From Hyphomicrobiales bacterium (lineage in GTDB: Bacteria > Pseudomonadota > Alphaproteobacteria > Rhodospirillales > JACKKN01): DNA of 64,000 nt. How positions within the stretch are numbered: position 1 is the first letter of the stretch; each line of letters opens with the position of its first letter. The position numbers were made by a program, and so were the translations under genes. Below, piece by piece: positions 1-8,371 of this stretch. The stretch lies in contig JACKKN010000001.1 of assembly GCA_024236415.1 (NCBI GenBank), positions 372,001-436,000 of the forward strand, read 5' to 3'. The notes below the pieces were generated by a model. It saw nothing but the letters and a program-made list of their open reading frames with translations. It was not told the origin of the DNA and ran no database searches.

Positions 1-286
1 AGATCCCCTCGACCACCACGGCGTGGCCCGTGGAGCAGGACTGGCGCAGGGCCTTCAGCGGCGCGTAGTCGTCGCTGGTGAACAGGCGCCGGGCGGCATC
101 CATGTCGGGGAACTCGAACAGCACCAGGCGCGAGGGCTGCCAGTCCCCCTCCAGCACCTCGTGGGTGCCGCCGCGGGCCAGGTAGCGGCCGCCGAAGGAT
201 TCGACGATGGGTTTCACCTGGGCCATGAAGCGGCCGTAGGGCTCGGGGTCGTGGATCTCCACGTCGTAAATCAGGTAGGCGGGCAT
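1..286 (-). CDS. DUF1330 family protein (3' end outside window)
   Basis: The leftward frame from an ATG at 284-286 gives about 95 residues and is still open at the window edge, so the C-terminus is missing. It starts MPAYLIYDVEIHDPEPYGRFM and contains the pattern of the small ferredoxin-fold DUF1330 family: an N-terminal beta strand, a central GGRYLARGG turn and the strand WQPSRLVLFEFPD. A GGAGGA ribosome binding site lies 6 bases before the ATG. DUF1330 proteins are about 95-100 residues, so only a few residues should be missing. No enzymatic activity is established for the family. It diverges from comM. Confidence 0.85.
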   Translation of the reverse strand, partial: MPAYLIYDVEIHDPEPYGRFMAQVKPIVESFGGRYLARGGTHEVLEGDWQPSRLVLFEFPDMDAARRLFTSDDYAPLKALRQSCSTGHAVVVEGI

Positions 287-424
287 AGGCGTTCCTCCGA
301 GGCTGGTCCGACCGTGACTTTTCCGGCAATCCGCGATTCGGTCAAGCGGCCCTTTTCCGTGGCCAGGGCCGGGCGCCTTGCCTACAATCCGCGCGGTTGT
401 TTTGGCAGGGCGGGGGAACCCCCA

Positions 425-1954
425 ATGGTCGCGCGGGTCAACACGGTGGCCTTCCAGGGCATCGACGTGCTGGACGTGGACGTGCAGGTGCAGATGGCCT
501 CGGGCCTGCCGGCCTTCACCGTCGTCGGCCTGCCCGACAAGGCGGTGGCCGAGAGCCGCGAGCGGGTGCGCGCGGCGCTGAACGCCATGGGGCTGGCGCT
601 GCCGCCCAAGCGCATCACGGTCAACCTGTCGCCCGCCGACCTGGTCAAGGAGGGCAGTCATTTCGACCTGCCCATCGCCCTGGGCCTGCTGGCGGCCATG
701 GGCGTGCTGCCCGACGGCGAGCTGGACCAGTTCGTGGCGGTGGGCGAACTGGCGCTGGACGGCGGGTTGACCCCCGTGGCCGGGGTGCTGCCGGCGGCGA
801 TCCACGCCAGCGCCGGCCACCGCGGCGTCATCTGCCCGCGTGACCAGGGCGGCGAGGCGGCCTGGGCCGACGGGGTGCCCATCCTGGCGGCGCCGACCCT
901 GATCGCGTTGATCAATCATTTCAAGGGTACGCAAATCCTGACCCCGCCGGACCCGGTCCTGGAGGCGGACCCGGTAACCTACCCGGACCTGCGCGACATC
1001 AAGGGCCAGGAGACGGCCAAGCGGGCGCTGGAGGTGGCGGCGGCCGGCGGCCACAACCTGTTGATGGTGGGGCCGCCGGGGGCCGGCAAGTCCATGCTGG
1101 CGCAGCGTCTGCCGGGGCTGCTGCCGCCCTTGGCGCCGGACGAGGCCCTGGACGTGACCATGGTGCACAGCCTGGCCGGGGAGCTGAAGCAAAGGGCCCT
1201 CATGCGCCACCGCCCGTACCGCGACCCCCACCACTCGGCCTCGGTGGCGGCCCTGGTGGGGGGCGGGATGAGGGCGCGGCCGGGCGAGGTGTCGCTGGCC
1301 CATTTGGGGGTCCTGTTCCTGGACGAGTTGCCGGAATTCCAGCGCGGCGCGCTGGAGGCCCTGCGCCAGCCGCTGGAATCGGGCCGCGCCGTGGTGGCCC
1401 GGGCCAACACGCACGTCACCTACCCGGCGCGGGTGCAGCTCGTCGCCGCCATGAACCCGTGCCGCTGCGGCTACCTGGACGACCCGGCCCAGGCCTGCGC
1501 GCGGGTGCCGCGCTGCGCCCAGGAATACCAGGCCAAGATCTCGGGGCCCCTGTTCGACCGCATCGACCTGCACGTGGACGTGCCGGCGGTGTCGGCGGCG
1601 GACCTGAGCCTGCCGCCGCCGGCCGAGGGATCGGCCCAGGTGGCGGCCCGGGTGGCCGCCGCCCGCGCCGTGCAGCGCGCGCGCTACGCGGCCCTGGAAA
1701 CCAGACCCGTCATCCGCACCAACGCCGAGGCCGACGGCCAACTGCTGGAATCGGTGGCCGAGCCGGACCCGCCGGGCCAGGCCCTGTTGACCGAGGCCGC
1801 CGGGCGCATGCGCCTGACCGCGCGGGGCTATCACCGTGTTTTGCGGGTGGCGCGCACCCTGGCCGACCTGGACGGTTCGGACGGCGTGCGCCGGGTGCAC
1901 GTGGCCGAGGCGCTGAGTTACCGCCGCATTGCCCCGGGCCGGGCGGTGGCGTGA
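425..1954 (+). CDS. comM: YifB/ComM family Mg-chelatase-like AAA+ ATPase
   Basis: This 509-residue protein has the three ComM/YifB parts in order: an N-terminal Lon-protease-like fold (about residues 1-170), a Mg-chelatase-type AAA+ core with Walker A GPPGAGKS (216-223) and Walker B LFLDE (297-301), and a C-terminal Mg-chelatase subunit domain. A cysteine cluster, CRCGY...CARVPRC, lies in the core as is usual for the family. ComM acts as a branch-migration helicase when transformed DNA is integrated; other YifB members are uncharacterised. The frame is open further upstream, but family length and a GGGGGAA element before the ATG favour the start at 425. It ends 7 bp from the converging FecR-RTX gene. 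Confidence 0.93.
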   Translation: MVARVNTVAFQGIDVLDVDVQVQMASGLPAFTVVGLPDKAVAESRERVRAALNAMGLALPPKRITVNLSPADLVKEGSHFDLPIALGLLAAMGVLPDGELDQFVAVGELALDGGLTPVAGVLPAAIHASAGHRGVICPRDQGGEAAWADGVPILAAPTLIALINHFKGTQILTPPDPVLEADPVTYPDLRDIKGQETAKRALEVAAAGGHNLLMVGPPGAGKSMLAQRLPGLLPPLAPDEALDVTMVHSLAGELKQRALMRHRPYRDPHHSASVAALVGGGMRARPGEVSLAHLGVLFLDELPEFQRGALEALRQPLESGRAVVARANTHVTYPARVQLVAAMNPCRCGYLDDPAQACARVPRCAQEYQAKISGPLFDRIDLHVDVPAVSAADLSLPPPAEGSAQVAARVAAARAVQRARYAALETRPVIRTNAEADGQLLESVAEPDPPGQALLTEAAGRMRLTARGYHRVLRVARTLADLDGSDGVRRVHVAEALSYRRIAPGRAVA

Positions 1955-1961
1955 GCCCCGA

Positions 1962-4070
1962 CTAGACGAGCGTGATGTCGGAAAGGGTGATGGTGGTGCC
2001 GCTGGGCAGCACCGCCAGGGGCACCACGGAATAGCCCGTGTTCATGCCGTCCTGGTCATAGAACACCACCTGGCTGGCCACCGCCCCGGTGCCGTCGTAG
2101 AGGATCACCGACGGCGCGCCCGAGCCGCTGCCGGCATTGCCCGCGGGATAGGTGCTGGTGGTGAAGAAGCTGGGGTTGTTGAAGGCCGAGGCGAGCAGGG
2201 CCAGGGTATCGGTGCCGGGCTGGAAGTCGGCCAGGTAGTCGGCCCCCTCCAGGGGTGAATTCATGCGGAAGGTGTCGTGGTTGGGGCCGCCAAACAGGGT
2301 GTCCGACCCCAGCCCGCCGATGATGATGTCGTTGCCGGCGTCGCCGTGGATCACGTCGTTGTCGGCGCCGCCGTCCAGGGTGTCGTTGCCGGCGCCGCCG
2401 TTCAGAAGGTCGTTGCCGGCGCCGCCCTGGATGTCATCATTGCCGGCGCCGCCGTTTATGATGTCGGTCCCGCTGGTGCCCTTCAGGACGTCGGCGTGGC
2501 CGGTGCCGTTGACGGTGGAGCCGGTGTTCTTGCCCAGGCCGATGCTGTCCTCGATGCCGGTTTCGCGGTCCGCCTCCTTCGCCTCCAGGATCTTCGTGGT
2601 GGCCGCCCGGACCAGTTCCGCCACGTCGACGACACTCGAATCGGTCTTGGAATTCTGCTCCTGGATCACCTCGTTCACCTTCTCCGCCTCCTTGGCGGTG
2701 TCGGACAGGAGACCGCTGTTTCCCCGTTCCAGGTTGGCGAAGGGGTTCTTGGCCTCCACCAGTTCGTCGACCTTGGCCGTGGGCCGGAGGTCCGCGATTT
2801 TGTCGGCAACGGCCTGCAGGACGTCGAGCTTGGTCACGTGGACGACCTCGGACAGCAGGGTGCTCTTGCCGGCGCCTTCGGCGCCCAGCAGGGAGGCCAC
2901 CGCCGCCTTGTCGACGCCGGTCGCGGTGTTTGGCGCCACCCCGTCCTGCAGCGCCGCGACCACCCGGGACCCGCCAAGGCCGGTGCCGCCGTCTCCCGCG
3001 TCCGACTGGCCGGTATCCGACTGGTCGCCGTCCCGCGGGTCCGAGTCCGACGTGCTTGCGGCCGACTGGTCCACGTCGGCCTGGCCCGTGTCGGCGGGGT
3101 TCAGGCCCGGCGCGCCGTCGTCGCGGCCGTCCAGGATCTGGCGCACGGTGTTGCGCAGGGTGTCGGGCAGGTGCCGGTCGGCATTGGGCAGGAACACGAT
3201 GGCGCGGCCGAACTGCTGTCCCACCGCCTGCACGGTGATGGGCGTGACCCGGGGCGCCGCGGCAAAGGACGCGACCGTGACCAGGGCGCCCAGGACGTTC
3301 ACCACCTGGGTGCCGCCGTCGTTGTTGAAAACCAGCTCGCCCACGGGTTGGCCCCGCTCCTCCAGCAGGGTGGCGCGGGTGGCGCCGCCGTCGGCCACGT
3401 CACCGGCGCCGGCGGTGCCGCGGATGCCGATGGTGGCCGCCGGGGTCTTCAGGACCATGCCGTCGGGATCGATCTTGGCGATCTGGCCGCTGACGAAGGT
3501 GAAGGCGCCGTGGAAGATGGACAGCGCCGCCGACCCGTCGCCGGCGGTGGGATCGTAGATCATCTCGTCCAGCACGATACGGCCGTCGCCGGCCAGCGAG
3601 AAGGTGGTGTCGTCCAGGAACACGATGCCCACGGCGGCGTCATGGCCCGTCACCACCTCGTCGCCGGCGTAGACCGGGTCGCCGGCGCCCAGCTCCTCGC
3701 GGGTGCCGTCGGCATGGGTGACCAGGACCGTGCCGGTGGCGGCCTGGACCACGCCGATGCGCGCGGCGTCGGCCTGGGCCACCTGCACCGCGTCCGTCCC
3801 GGCGTCGCCGGCCGGATCGCGGGGAATCGTCGTCTCGGCCACCAGCCAGCCGGCCAGGCGCAGGCCGTCGGGCCCCACCAGGTCGGCCGGATGGTCGGTG
3901 TCGAAATATCCGGCAATCTGGGTGCGCGTGCCGTCGGCCCCGGCAATGACCAGGTCGGCGCCCTCGGCCCACAGCCGGCCGCCCAGCAGCAGGTCCGAAT
4001 CGGCCACGGCCACATCACCCGGCGGCTGGGAATCGGCGCCGGACTCCGGCGCGATCGGCAATTGTGTCAT
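1962..4070 (-). CDS. FecR-domain RTX calcium-binding protein
   Basis: The product has 702 residues from the ATG at 4070; an in-frame GTG at 4091 would add seven. A FecR-type domain spans about residues 125-215 and ends in the typical motif AATIGIRGT. A Asp/Ser/Gly-rich linker (around 330-370) and a charged helical stretch follow. Near residues 525-600 there is a run of RTX nonapeptides of the form GGAGNDxLx, which bind calcium. The C-terminus (about 600-702) is beta-rich and resembles RTX regions carrying type I secretion signals. No N-terminal signal peptide is visible, which also fits type I export. No ABC exporter or membrane-fusion protein is nearby. A surface or secreted role, such as adhesin or biofilm protein, is inference. 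Confidence 0.85.
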   Translation of the reverse strand: MTQLPIAPESGADSQPPGDVAVADSDLLLGGRLWAEGADLVIAGADGTRTQIAGYFDTDHPADLVGPDGLRLAGWLVAETTIPRDPAGDAGTDAVQVAQADAARIGVVQAATGTVLVTHADGTREELGAGDPVYAGDEVVTGHDAAVGIVFLDDTTFSLAGDGRIVLDEMIYDPTAGDGSAALSIFHGAFTFVSGQIAKIDPDGMVLKTPAATIGIRGTAGAGDVADGGATRATLLEERGQPVGELVFNNDGGTQVVNVLGALVTVASFAAAPRVTPITVQAVGQQFGRAIVFLPNADRHLPDTLRNTVRQILDGRDDGAPGLNPADTGQADVDQSAASTSDSDPRDGDQSDTGQSDAGDGGTGLGGSRVVAALQDGVAPNTATGVDKAAVASLLGAEGAGKSTLLSEVVHVTKLDVLQAVADKIADLRPTAKVDELVEAKNPFANLERGNSGLLSDTAKEAEKVNEVIQEQNSKTDSSVVDVAELVRAATTKILEAKEADRETGIEDSIGLGKNTGSTVNGTGHADVLKGTSGTDIINGGAGNDDIQGGAGNDLLNGGAGNDTLDGGADNDVIHGDAGNDIIIGGLGSDTLFGGPNHDTFRMNSPLEGADYLADFQPGTDTLALLASAFNNPSFFTTSTYPAGNAGSGSGAPSVILYDGTGAVASQVVFYDQDGMNTGYSVVPLAVLPSGTTITLSDITLV

Positions 4071-4141
4071 GCCCCTCAATCCACAATTCACGCCGCTCTA
4101 CCATACGTCGAATGGTGGAATTTTCAAAGTATTTTCAAGGG

Positions 4142-5059
4142 TTACCCTTTGCCGCGGCGGCGCGCCACGCGCTCGCGGTGGACCAGAAAAAGACCACTGG
4201 CCACGATCACCGCCGAGCCCACGATGACGTGGACCCCGGGCAGGGTCCCGAACCCCAGGTAGCCGAACAGGGCGGCCCAGACCAGGGACGTATACTCCAT
4301 GGGTGCAACGGCGCCCACCGGGGCGATGACGAAGGCCCGGGTCACGGCCAGGTGGCCGAACAGGGCCAGGGCCGCCACCAGCCCGATGGCGGCCAGCTCG
4401 CCCGCCGACAGGGGCTGCCAGACGAAGGGCGCCATCACCGAGTACACCAGGGCGGTGCCCAGGTTGAAGTAGAACACCAGGCGAAAGGTCGGCTCGGTCC
4501 CGCCCAGCCAGCGCGACGACACGGACATGAGGGCGAAGCACAGGCCGGCGCCCAGGGCCAGCAGGGCCGCCGGCTGGAACGCCGCCGTGCCCGGCCGGGT
4601 CACCCACAGCACGCCCAGGAAGCCGACGGCGATGGCCGCCCAGCGGTGCGGCCCCACGTGCTCCTTCAGCAGCGGCGCCGACAGGGCCGCCACCATGAAC
4701 ACGGAACCGAAGGTGATGGCCGTGGCCTCGGCCAGGGGCAGGTCGCGCAGGGACAGAAAGAAGAGCCCCGGCGCGGCGCAGGCCACAAGGGTGCGGCCGG
4801 TGATGGCCCAGGGGCGCCGCGTGCGCAGCACCTCGGCCCCGCCCATGCGCGGCAGCCACAGCACCAGGGCGGCCAGGATGACCCAGCCGCGGACGGCCAG
4901 GATCTGCGGCACCTGGGCGCCGCCGGTGACCAGGCCCTTGACCACCGCGTCCATCAGCGACAGCACGCCCATGGCCGCGGCCATCAGCAGGATGCCCGGG
5001 AGCGGCCGGTCGGGCCGCAGGTTGGCGGACGGCGGGGTGCCGGTGGCGGGTTGGGTCAC
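4142..5059 (-). CDS. DMT/EamA family transporter
   Basis: This 305-residue protein is almost entirely hydrophobic, with about ten predicted membrane helices arranged as two EamA repeats. The first helix begins at LPGILLMAAAMGVL. The C-terminus is short and basic (RERVARRRGKG), as expected for a cytoplasmic tail. Family members export or import small metabolites, and the substrate cannot be read from sequence. The start is a GTG at 5059, which keeps the first helix intact; no strong ribosome binding site is visible, so translation may depend on the HIT gene, whose stop is 4 bp upstream. It is probably the last gene of the his-hit run. Confidence 0.88.
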   Translation of the reverse strand: MTQPATGTPPSANLRPDRPLPGILLMAAAMGVLSLMDAVVKGLVTGGAQVPQILAVRGWVILAALVLWLPRMGGAEVLRTRRPWAITGRTLVACAAPGLFFLSLRDLPLAEATAITFGSVFMVAALSAPLLKEHVGPHRWAAIAVGFLGVLWVTRPGTAAFQPAALLALGAGLCFALMSVSSRWLGGTEPTFRLVFYFNLGTALVYSVMAPFVWQPLSAGELAAIGLVAALALFGHLAVTRAFVIAPVGAVAPMEYTSLVWAALFGYLGFGTLPGVHVIVGSAVIVASGLFLVHRERVARRRGKG

Positions 5060-5063
5060 CCGT

Positions 5064-5432
5064 TCAGACCAGGCCCTTCTTGACCATGCGGCCCAGGTCG
5101 CAGCCGGCGAACAGGTGCACGTGCAGGTGCGGGACCTCCTGGTGGGCGTCGGGGCCGATGTTGGCCAGGATGCGGTATCCGGGGTCGACCACGCCCAACT
5201 GTCGCGCCACCAGACCCACGGCTCGGACGAAACCGGCGATTTCGTCGCCGCCGGCCTGGGTGGTGAAGTCGTCCAGGGACACGTAGGGGCCCTTGGGAAT
5301 GACCAGCACGTGGGTCGGGGCCTGGGGCGCGATGTCGCGGAAGGCCAGGGCCCATTCGTCCTCGTAGACCTTGTCGCAGGGAATTTCCCCGCGCAGGATC
5401 TTGGCGAAAACGTTCTGATCGTCGTAGGCCAT
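5064..5432 (-). CDS. HIT family nucleotide-binding hydrolase (HinT-like)
   Basis: The 122-residue protein has the histidine triad HLHVHLF near its C-terminus and the conserved HVLVIPKGPYVSLDDF segment of the HinT branch. HinT-type enzymes hydrolyse purine nucleoside phosphoramidates such as aminoacyl-AMP adducts. The length is normal for the family. A TTG one codon earlier is possible, but the ATG at 5432 is preferred, with a GGGAG element upstream. It lies 27 bp after hisE on the same strand, an arrangement common in alphaproteobacteria, and is followed almost directly by the transporter gene. Confidence 0.92.
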   Translation of the reverse strand: MAYDDQNVFAKILRGEIPCDKVYEDEWALAFRDIAPQAPTHVLVIPKGPYVSLDDFTTQAGGDEIAGFVRAVGLVARQLGVVDPGYRILANIGPDAHQEVPHLHVHLFAGCDLGRMVKKGLV

Positions 5433-5459
5433 CAAGGGACTCCCGTGCCGTTGTCTTGA

Positions 5460-5795
5460 TTATGACTGATTATCGCGCGAGGCCTTCTCGGCGATGCCCG
5501 AAACGCCCTGGCGCCGCGCCAGCTCGGCCCACACCCGGTCCGGCGTCACCCCCGTGTCGGCCCACAGGACGAGCAGATGATAGAGAAGGTCGGCGCTCTC
5601 CGCCACCACCTGGTCGGGACCCTCGCCCAGGGCGGCGATCACCGTTTCCACGGCCTCTTCGCCCACCTTCTGGGCGATCTTGCCGCGGCCCTTGGCGAAC
5701 AGGCGCGCCGTGTGCGAGGCCGCCGGGTCGCCGCCGCGGCGGGACTGGATGACCGCGAACAGGTCGGCCAGGACCCGGGCGTCCACGTCGCTCAT
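5460..5795 (-). CDS. hisE: Phosphoribosyl-ATP diphosphatase HisE
   Basis: HisE hydrolyses phosphoribosyl-ATP to phosphoribosyl-AMP, the second step of histidine synthesis. The 111-residue protein is all-alpha and carries the MazG-like metal-binding pattern KVGEEAVETVIAA followed by ESADLLYHLLVLW, with the expected Glu and Asp residues. The ATG at 5795 sits one base after the hisF stop, so the two are translationally coupled. It is monofunctional, not fused to HisI, as usual in alphaproteobacteria. The partner genes hisI, hisG and hisD are not in the window. Confidence 0.95.
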   Translation of the reverse strand: MSDVDARVLADLFAVIQSRRGGDPAASHTARLFAKGRGKIAQKVGEEAVETVIAALGEGPDQVVAESADLLYHLLVLWADTGVTPDRVWAELARRQGVSGIAEKASRDNQS

Positions 5796-5796
5796 T

Positions 5797-6567
5797 TCAG
5801 ACCTCCCCGTCGATGCGCACGGGCACCCCGGCGGCGCGCATGAAGGCCTTGGCCTCGCCGATGGTGTAGGTGCCGAAGTGGAAGATGGAGGCCGCCAGCA
5901 CCGCCGTGGCGTGGCCCTCGACGATGCCCTCCACCAGATGCTCCAGCGTGCCCACCCCGCCCGAGGCGATCACCGGCACGGTGACGGCGTCGGCGATGGT
6001 GCGGGTCAGCGGGATGTTGAACCCGATCTTGGTGCCGTCCCGGTCCATGGAGGTCAGCAGGATCTCGCCGGCGCCCAGCTCCACCATGCGCCGCGACCAG
6101 GCCACGGCGTCGATGCCGGTGGCGTTGCGGCCGCCGTGGGTGAAGATCTCGAAGCTGTCGGGCCCGGTGGACTTGGCGTCCACCGAGACGACGATGCACT
6201 GGCTGCCGAATTTCTCGGCCGCCTCGCGCACGAAGTCCGGGTTGCGCACGGCGGCGGTATTGATGGACACCTTGTCGGCCCCGGCCAGCAGCAGCCGGCG
6301 GATGTCCTCGGTGGTGCGGATGCCGCCGCCCACGGTCAGGGGCATGAAGCACTGCTCGGCCGTGCGCGCCACCACGTCCAGGATGGTGTCGCGCTGCTCG
6401 TGGCTGGCGGTGATGTCCAGGAAGCAGAGCTCGTCGGCGCCGGCCTTGTCATAGACGCGGGCCTGCTCGACGGGGTCGCCGGCGTCCACCAGGTCGACGA
6501 AGTTGACCCCCTTGACCACGCGGCCGCCTTCCACGTCCAGGCAGGGGATGATGCGTGCCTTCAGCAT
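5797..6567 (-). CDS. hisF: Imidazole glycerol phosphate synthase cyclase subunit HisF
   Basis: HisF is the (beta/alpha)8 barrel that takes ammonia from HisH and turns PRFAR into imidazole glycerol phosphate and AICAR. The 256-residue protein has the catalytic pair Asp11 (in IIPCLDV) and Asp130 (in VVSVDAK), and the phosphate-binding loops VGGGIRT and ASGGVGT. The ATG at 6567 opens with the canonical MLKARIIPCLD. It lies 9 bp after hisA and directly before hisE inside the his operon. Confidence 0.97.
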   Translation of the reverse strand: MLKARIIPCLDVEGGRVVKGVNFVDLVDAGDPVEQARVYDKAGADELCFLDITASHEQRDTILDVVARTAEQCFMPLTVGGGIRTTEDIRRLLLAGADKVSINTAAVRNPDFVREAAEKFGSQCIVVSVDAKSTGPDSFEIFTHGGRNATGIDAVAWSRRMVELGAGEILLTSMDRDGTKIGFNIPLTRTIADAVTVPVIASGGVGTLEHLVEGIVEGHATAVLAASIFHFGTYTIGEAKAFMRAAGVPVRIDGEV

Positions 6568-6576
6568 GGTGGCCCC

Positions 6577-7302
6577 CTATTCCGCCAGCAGGGCCGCCGC
6601 CGCGGCCGGGTCGATGCGGCCGTCGTACACGGCGCGGCCGCTGATCACGCCGGCCAGCTTGCCGGCGCCGATTTCCCGCACCCGGCGCAGGTCATCCATG
6701 GACGACACCCCGCCCGAGGCGATGACCGGGGTCGAGATGGCCGCCGCCAGCTCGGCCGTGGCCTCCAGGTTGGGGCCCTCCATGGCGCCGTCGCGCATGA
6801 TGTCGGTGTAGATGATGGCGGCCACGCCGCAATCCTCGAACTGCTGCGCCAGCTCCTGCGCCGTCATGTCGGACACCTCGGCCCAGCCCTCCACCGCCAC
6901 CCTGCCCTCGCGGGCGTCGATGCCGACGGCGATGCGGTCGGGATACTTGATGCAGGCATGGCGCACCAGGTTGGGGTCGCGCAGGGCCGCCGTGCCCAGG
7001 ATCACCCGCCGCACGCCGCGCTCCAGCCAGGCGTCCACGGTCTCGATGTCGCGGATGCCGCCGCCCATCTGGATGGGGATGTCGATGGCCGCCAGGATGG
7101 ATTCGACGGCGGCCGCGTTCACCGGCCGGCCCTCGAAGGCGCCGTTCAGGTCGACCACGTGCAGCCACTGGCAGCCGGCGGCGGCGAAGGCCGCGGCCTG
7201 GGCGCCTGGGTCGTCGCTGAACACTGTGGCCTGGTCCATGTCGCCGCGCAGCAGGCGCACGCACTGGCCGTCCTTCAGGTCGATGGCGGGGAAGAAGATC
7301 AT
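6577..7302 (-). CDS. hisA: ProFAR isomerase HisA
   Basis: HisA converts ProFAR to PRFAR by an Amadori rearrangement. The 241-residue barrel has the N-terminal catalytic Asp8 in FPAIDLKDG, the phosphate-binding MGGGIRD loop and the later ASGGVSS loop. The two half-barrel repeats match those of HisF, as is known for this pair. The ATG at 7302 has an AGGAA element a few bases upstream. It lies between hisH and hisF in the usual order. Confidence 0.97.
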   Translation of the reverse strand: MIFFPAIDLKDGQCVRLLRGDMDQATVFSDDPGAQAAAFAAAGCQWLHVVDLNGAFEGRPVNAAAVESILAAIDIPIQMGGGIRDIETVDAWLERGVRRVILGTAALRDPNLVRHACIKYPDRIAVGIDAREGRVAVEGWAEVSDMTAQELAQQFEDCGVAAIIYTDIMRDGAMEGPNLEATAELAAAISTPVIASGGVSSMDDLRRVREIGAGKLAGVISGRAVYDGRIDPAAAAALLAE

Positions 7303-7323
7303 GGTGTCGTTCCTTCCTCCGGG

Positions 7324-7980
7324 TCAGGGCCGCCAGCCCAGGAAGTTGCGGATCAGGCGCAGGCCGGCGCGCTGGCTCTTCTCGGGGTGGAACTGGGTGC
7401 CGACCAGGTTGTCGCGGCCGACCACGGCGGTCACCGGGCCGCCGTAGTCCACGGTCGCCAGGACATGGCCGGGGTCGCGGCAGACAAGCTGGTAGGAGTG
7501 CACGAAATAGACATGCGCGCCCTGGTCGATGCCCTCCAGTACCGGGTGGGCGACGGTACCCCCCCGGGAGTGTCGGTGCAGGTCGTTCCAGCCCATGTGC
7601 GGCACCTTCAGCGCCGGGTCGTCGGGTTCCAGGGCCACCACGTCGCCGGGAATCCAGCCGAACCCGGCGTGGCGCCCGTGCTCGTGGCCCGTGGTGGCCA
7701 TCAGCTGCATGCCGACGCAGATGCCCAGGAAGGGCTTGCCGCCAGCGATCACCTGGCGCTCCAGGGCCTCGTCCATGCCGGCCACGGCGGCCAGGCCGTT
7801 GCGGCAATCGGCGAAGGCGCCGACGCCCGGCAGGACGATGTGGCTGGCCGCGGCCAGGTCCTCGGGGCGGTTGGTGACGTTGACGGTCATGTCCAGGCCG
7901 GCCTCGGCCACCGCCCGCTCGAAGGACTTGGCGGCCGAGCGCAGGTTGCCCGACCCGTAGTCGATGATGGCCACGGTCAT
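7324..7980 (-). CDS. hisH: Imidazole glycerol phosphate synthase glutaminase subunit HisH
   Basis: HisH hydrolyses glutamine and channels ammonia to HisF. The 218-residue class I amidotransferase shows the nucleophile Cys88 in LGICVGMQ and the His198/Glu200 pair in QFHPEKS. The start MTVAIIDYGSGNL at 7980 is the canonical one; the frame continues upstream but that part overlaps the DUF2628 gene. The ATG overlaps the stop of the upstream gene in an ATGA arrangement, so the two are probably translationally coupled. Confidence 0.97.
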   Translation of the reverse strand: MTVAIIDYGSGNLRSAAKSFERAVAEAGLDMTVNVTNRPEDLAAASHIVLPGVGAFADCRNGLAAVAGMDEALERQVIAGGKPFLGICVGMQLMATTGHEHGRHAGFGWIPGDVVALEPDDPALKVPHMGWNDLHRHSRGGTVAHPVLEGIDQGAHVYFVHSYQLVCRDPGHVLATVDYGGPVTAVVGRDNLVGTQFHPEKSQRAGLRLIRNFLGWRP

Positions 7981-8360
7981 GGTCCGGTTCTCCCCGCTGC
8001 CGCCCGTTTGGCCAGGAAGCGCCACTCGGCGTCCTCCACGCCGTCGGCCACCACCACGTCGTCCAGGTGGAAGCCGCGCCGTTCCAGCTTGCGCCGACGC
8101 AGGTCGTTGGCCAGGAAGCCGAACACGGCGGCGATGGCCAGGAACACCACCGGCCGGGCGGCGTCGTTCAGGCCCGACAGGTCCAGGGCCAGGCCCGCGG
8201 CCACGGACAAGGCCGCCAGCACCAGTCCGGCCAGCCACAGGCCGTGCCACAGCACCCAGGGCAGGGCGAACAGGGCCGCCGGCCAGCAGAAGCCTTCCTT
8301 GATGGGGCGCAGGTCCAGGTCGGCGCCTGCCCCCCGCCGGTGAATGGTATAGACGCGCAT
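7977..8360 (-). CDS. DUF2628 membrane protein inside the his operon
   Basis: The 127-residue protein starts MRVYTIHRRGAGADLDL, then has hydrophobic segments (about residues 25-75 and 83-100) and ends in a soluble tail containing GFHLDDVVVADGVEDAEWRFL. This matches DUF2628, a small family of unknown function with a membrane core. It sits between hisB and hisH: 11 bp after hisB and overlapping hisH by four bases. A similar placement is seen in other Rhodospirillales. No catalytic motif is visible, and a link to histidine metabolism rests only on operon position. Confidence 0.85.
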   Translation of the reverse strand: MRVYTIHRRGAGADLDLRPIKEGFCWPAALFALPWVLWHGLWLAGLVLAALSVAAGLALDLSGLNDAARPVVFLAIAAVFGFLANDLRRRKLERRGFHLDDVVVADGVEDAEWRFLAKRAAAGRTGP

Positions 8361-8371
8361 GCGCGGGTCCC

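Noticed and set aside
2277..4262. A 661-codon rightward frame across the FecR-RTX gene, with repeat-like Val/Gly/Ala motifs
   Set aside because: The repeats are the reverse translation of the RTX repeats; the opposite strand has intact FecR and RTX domains.
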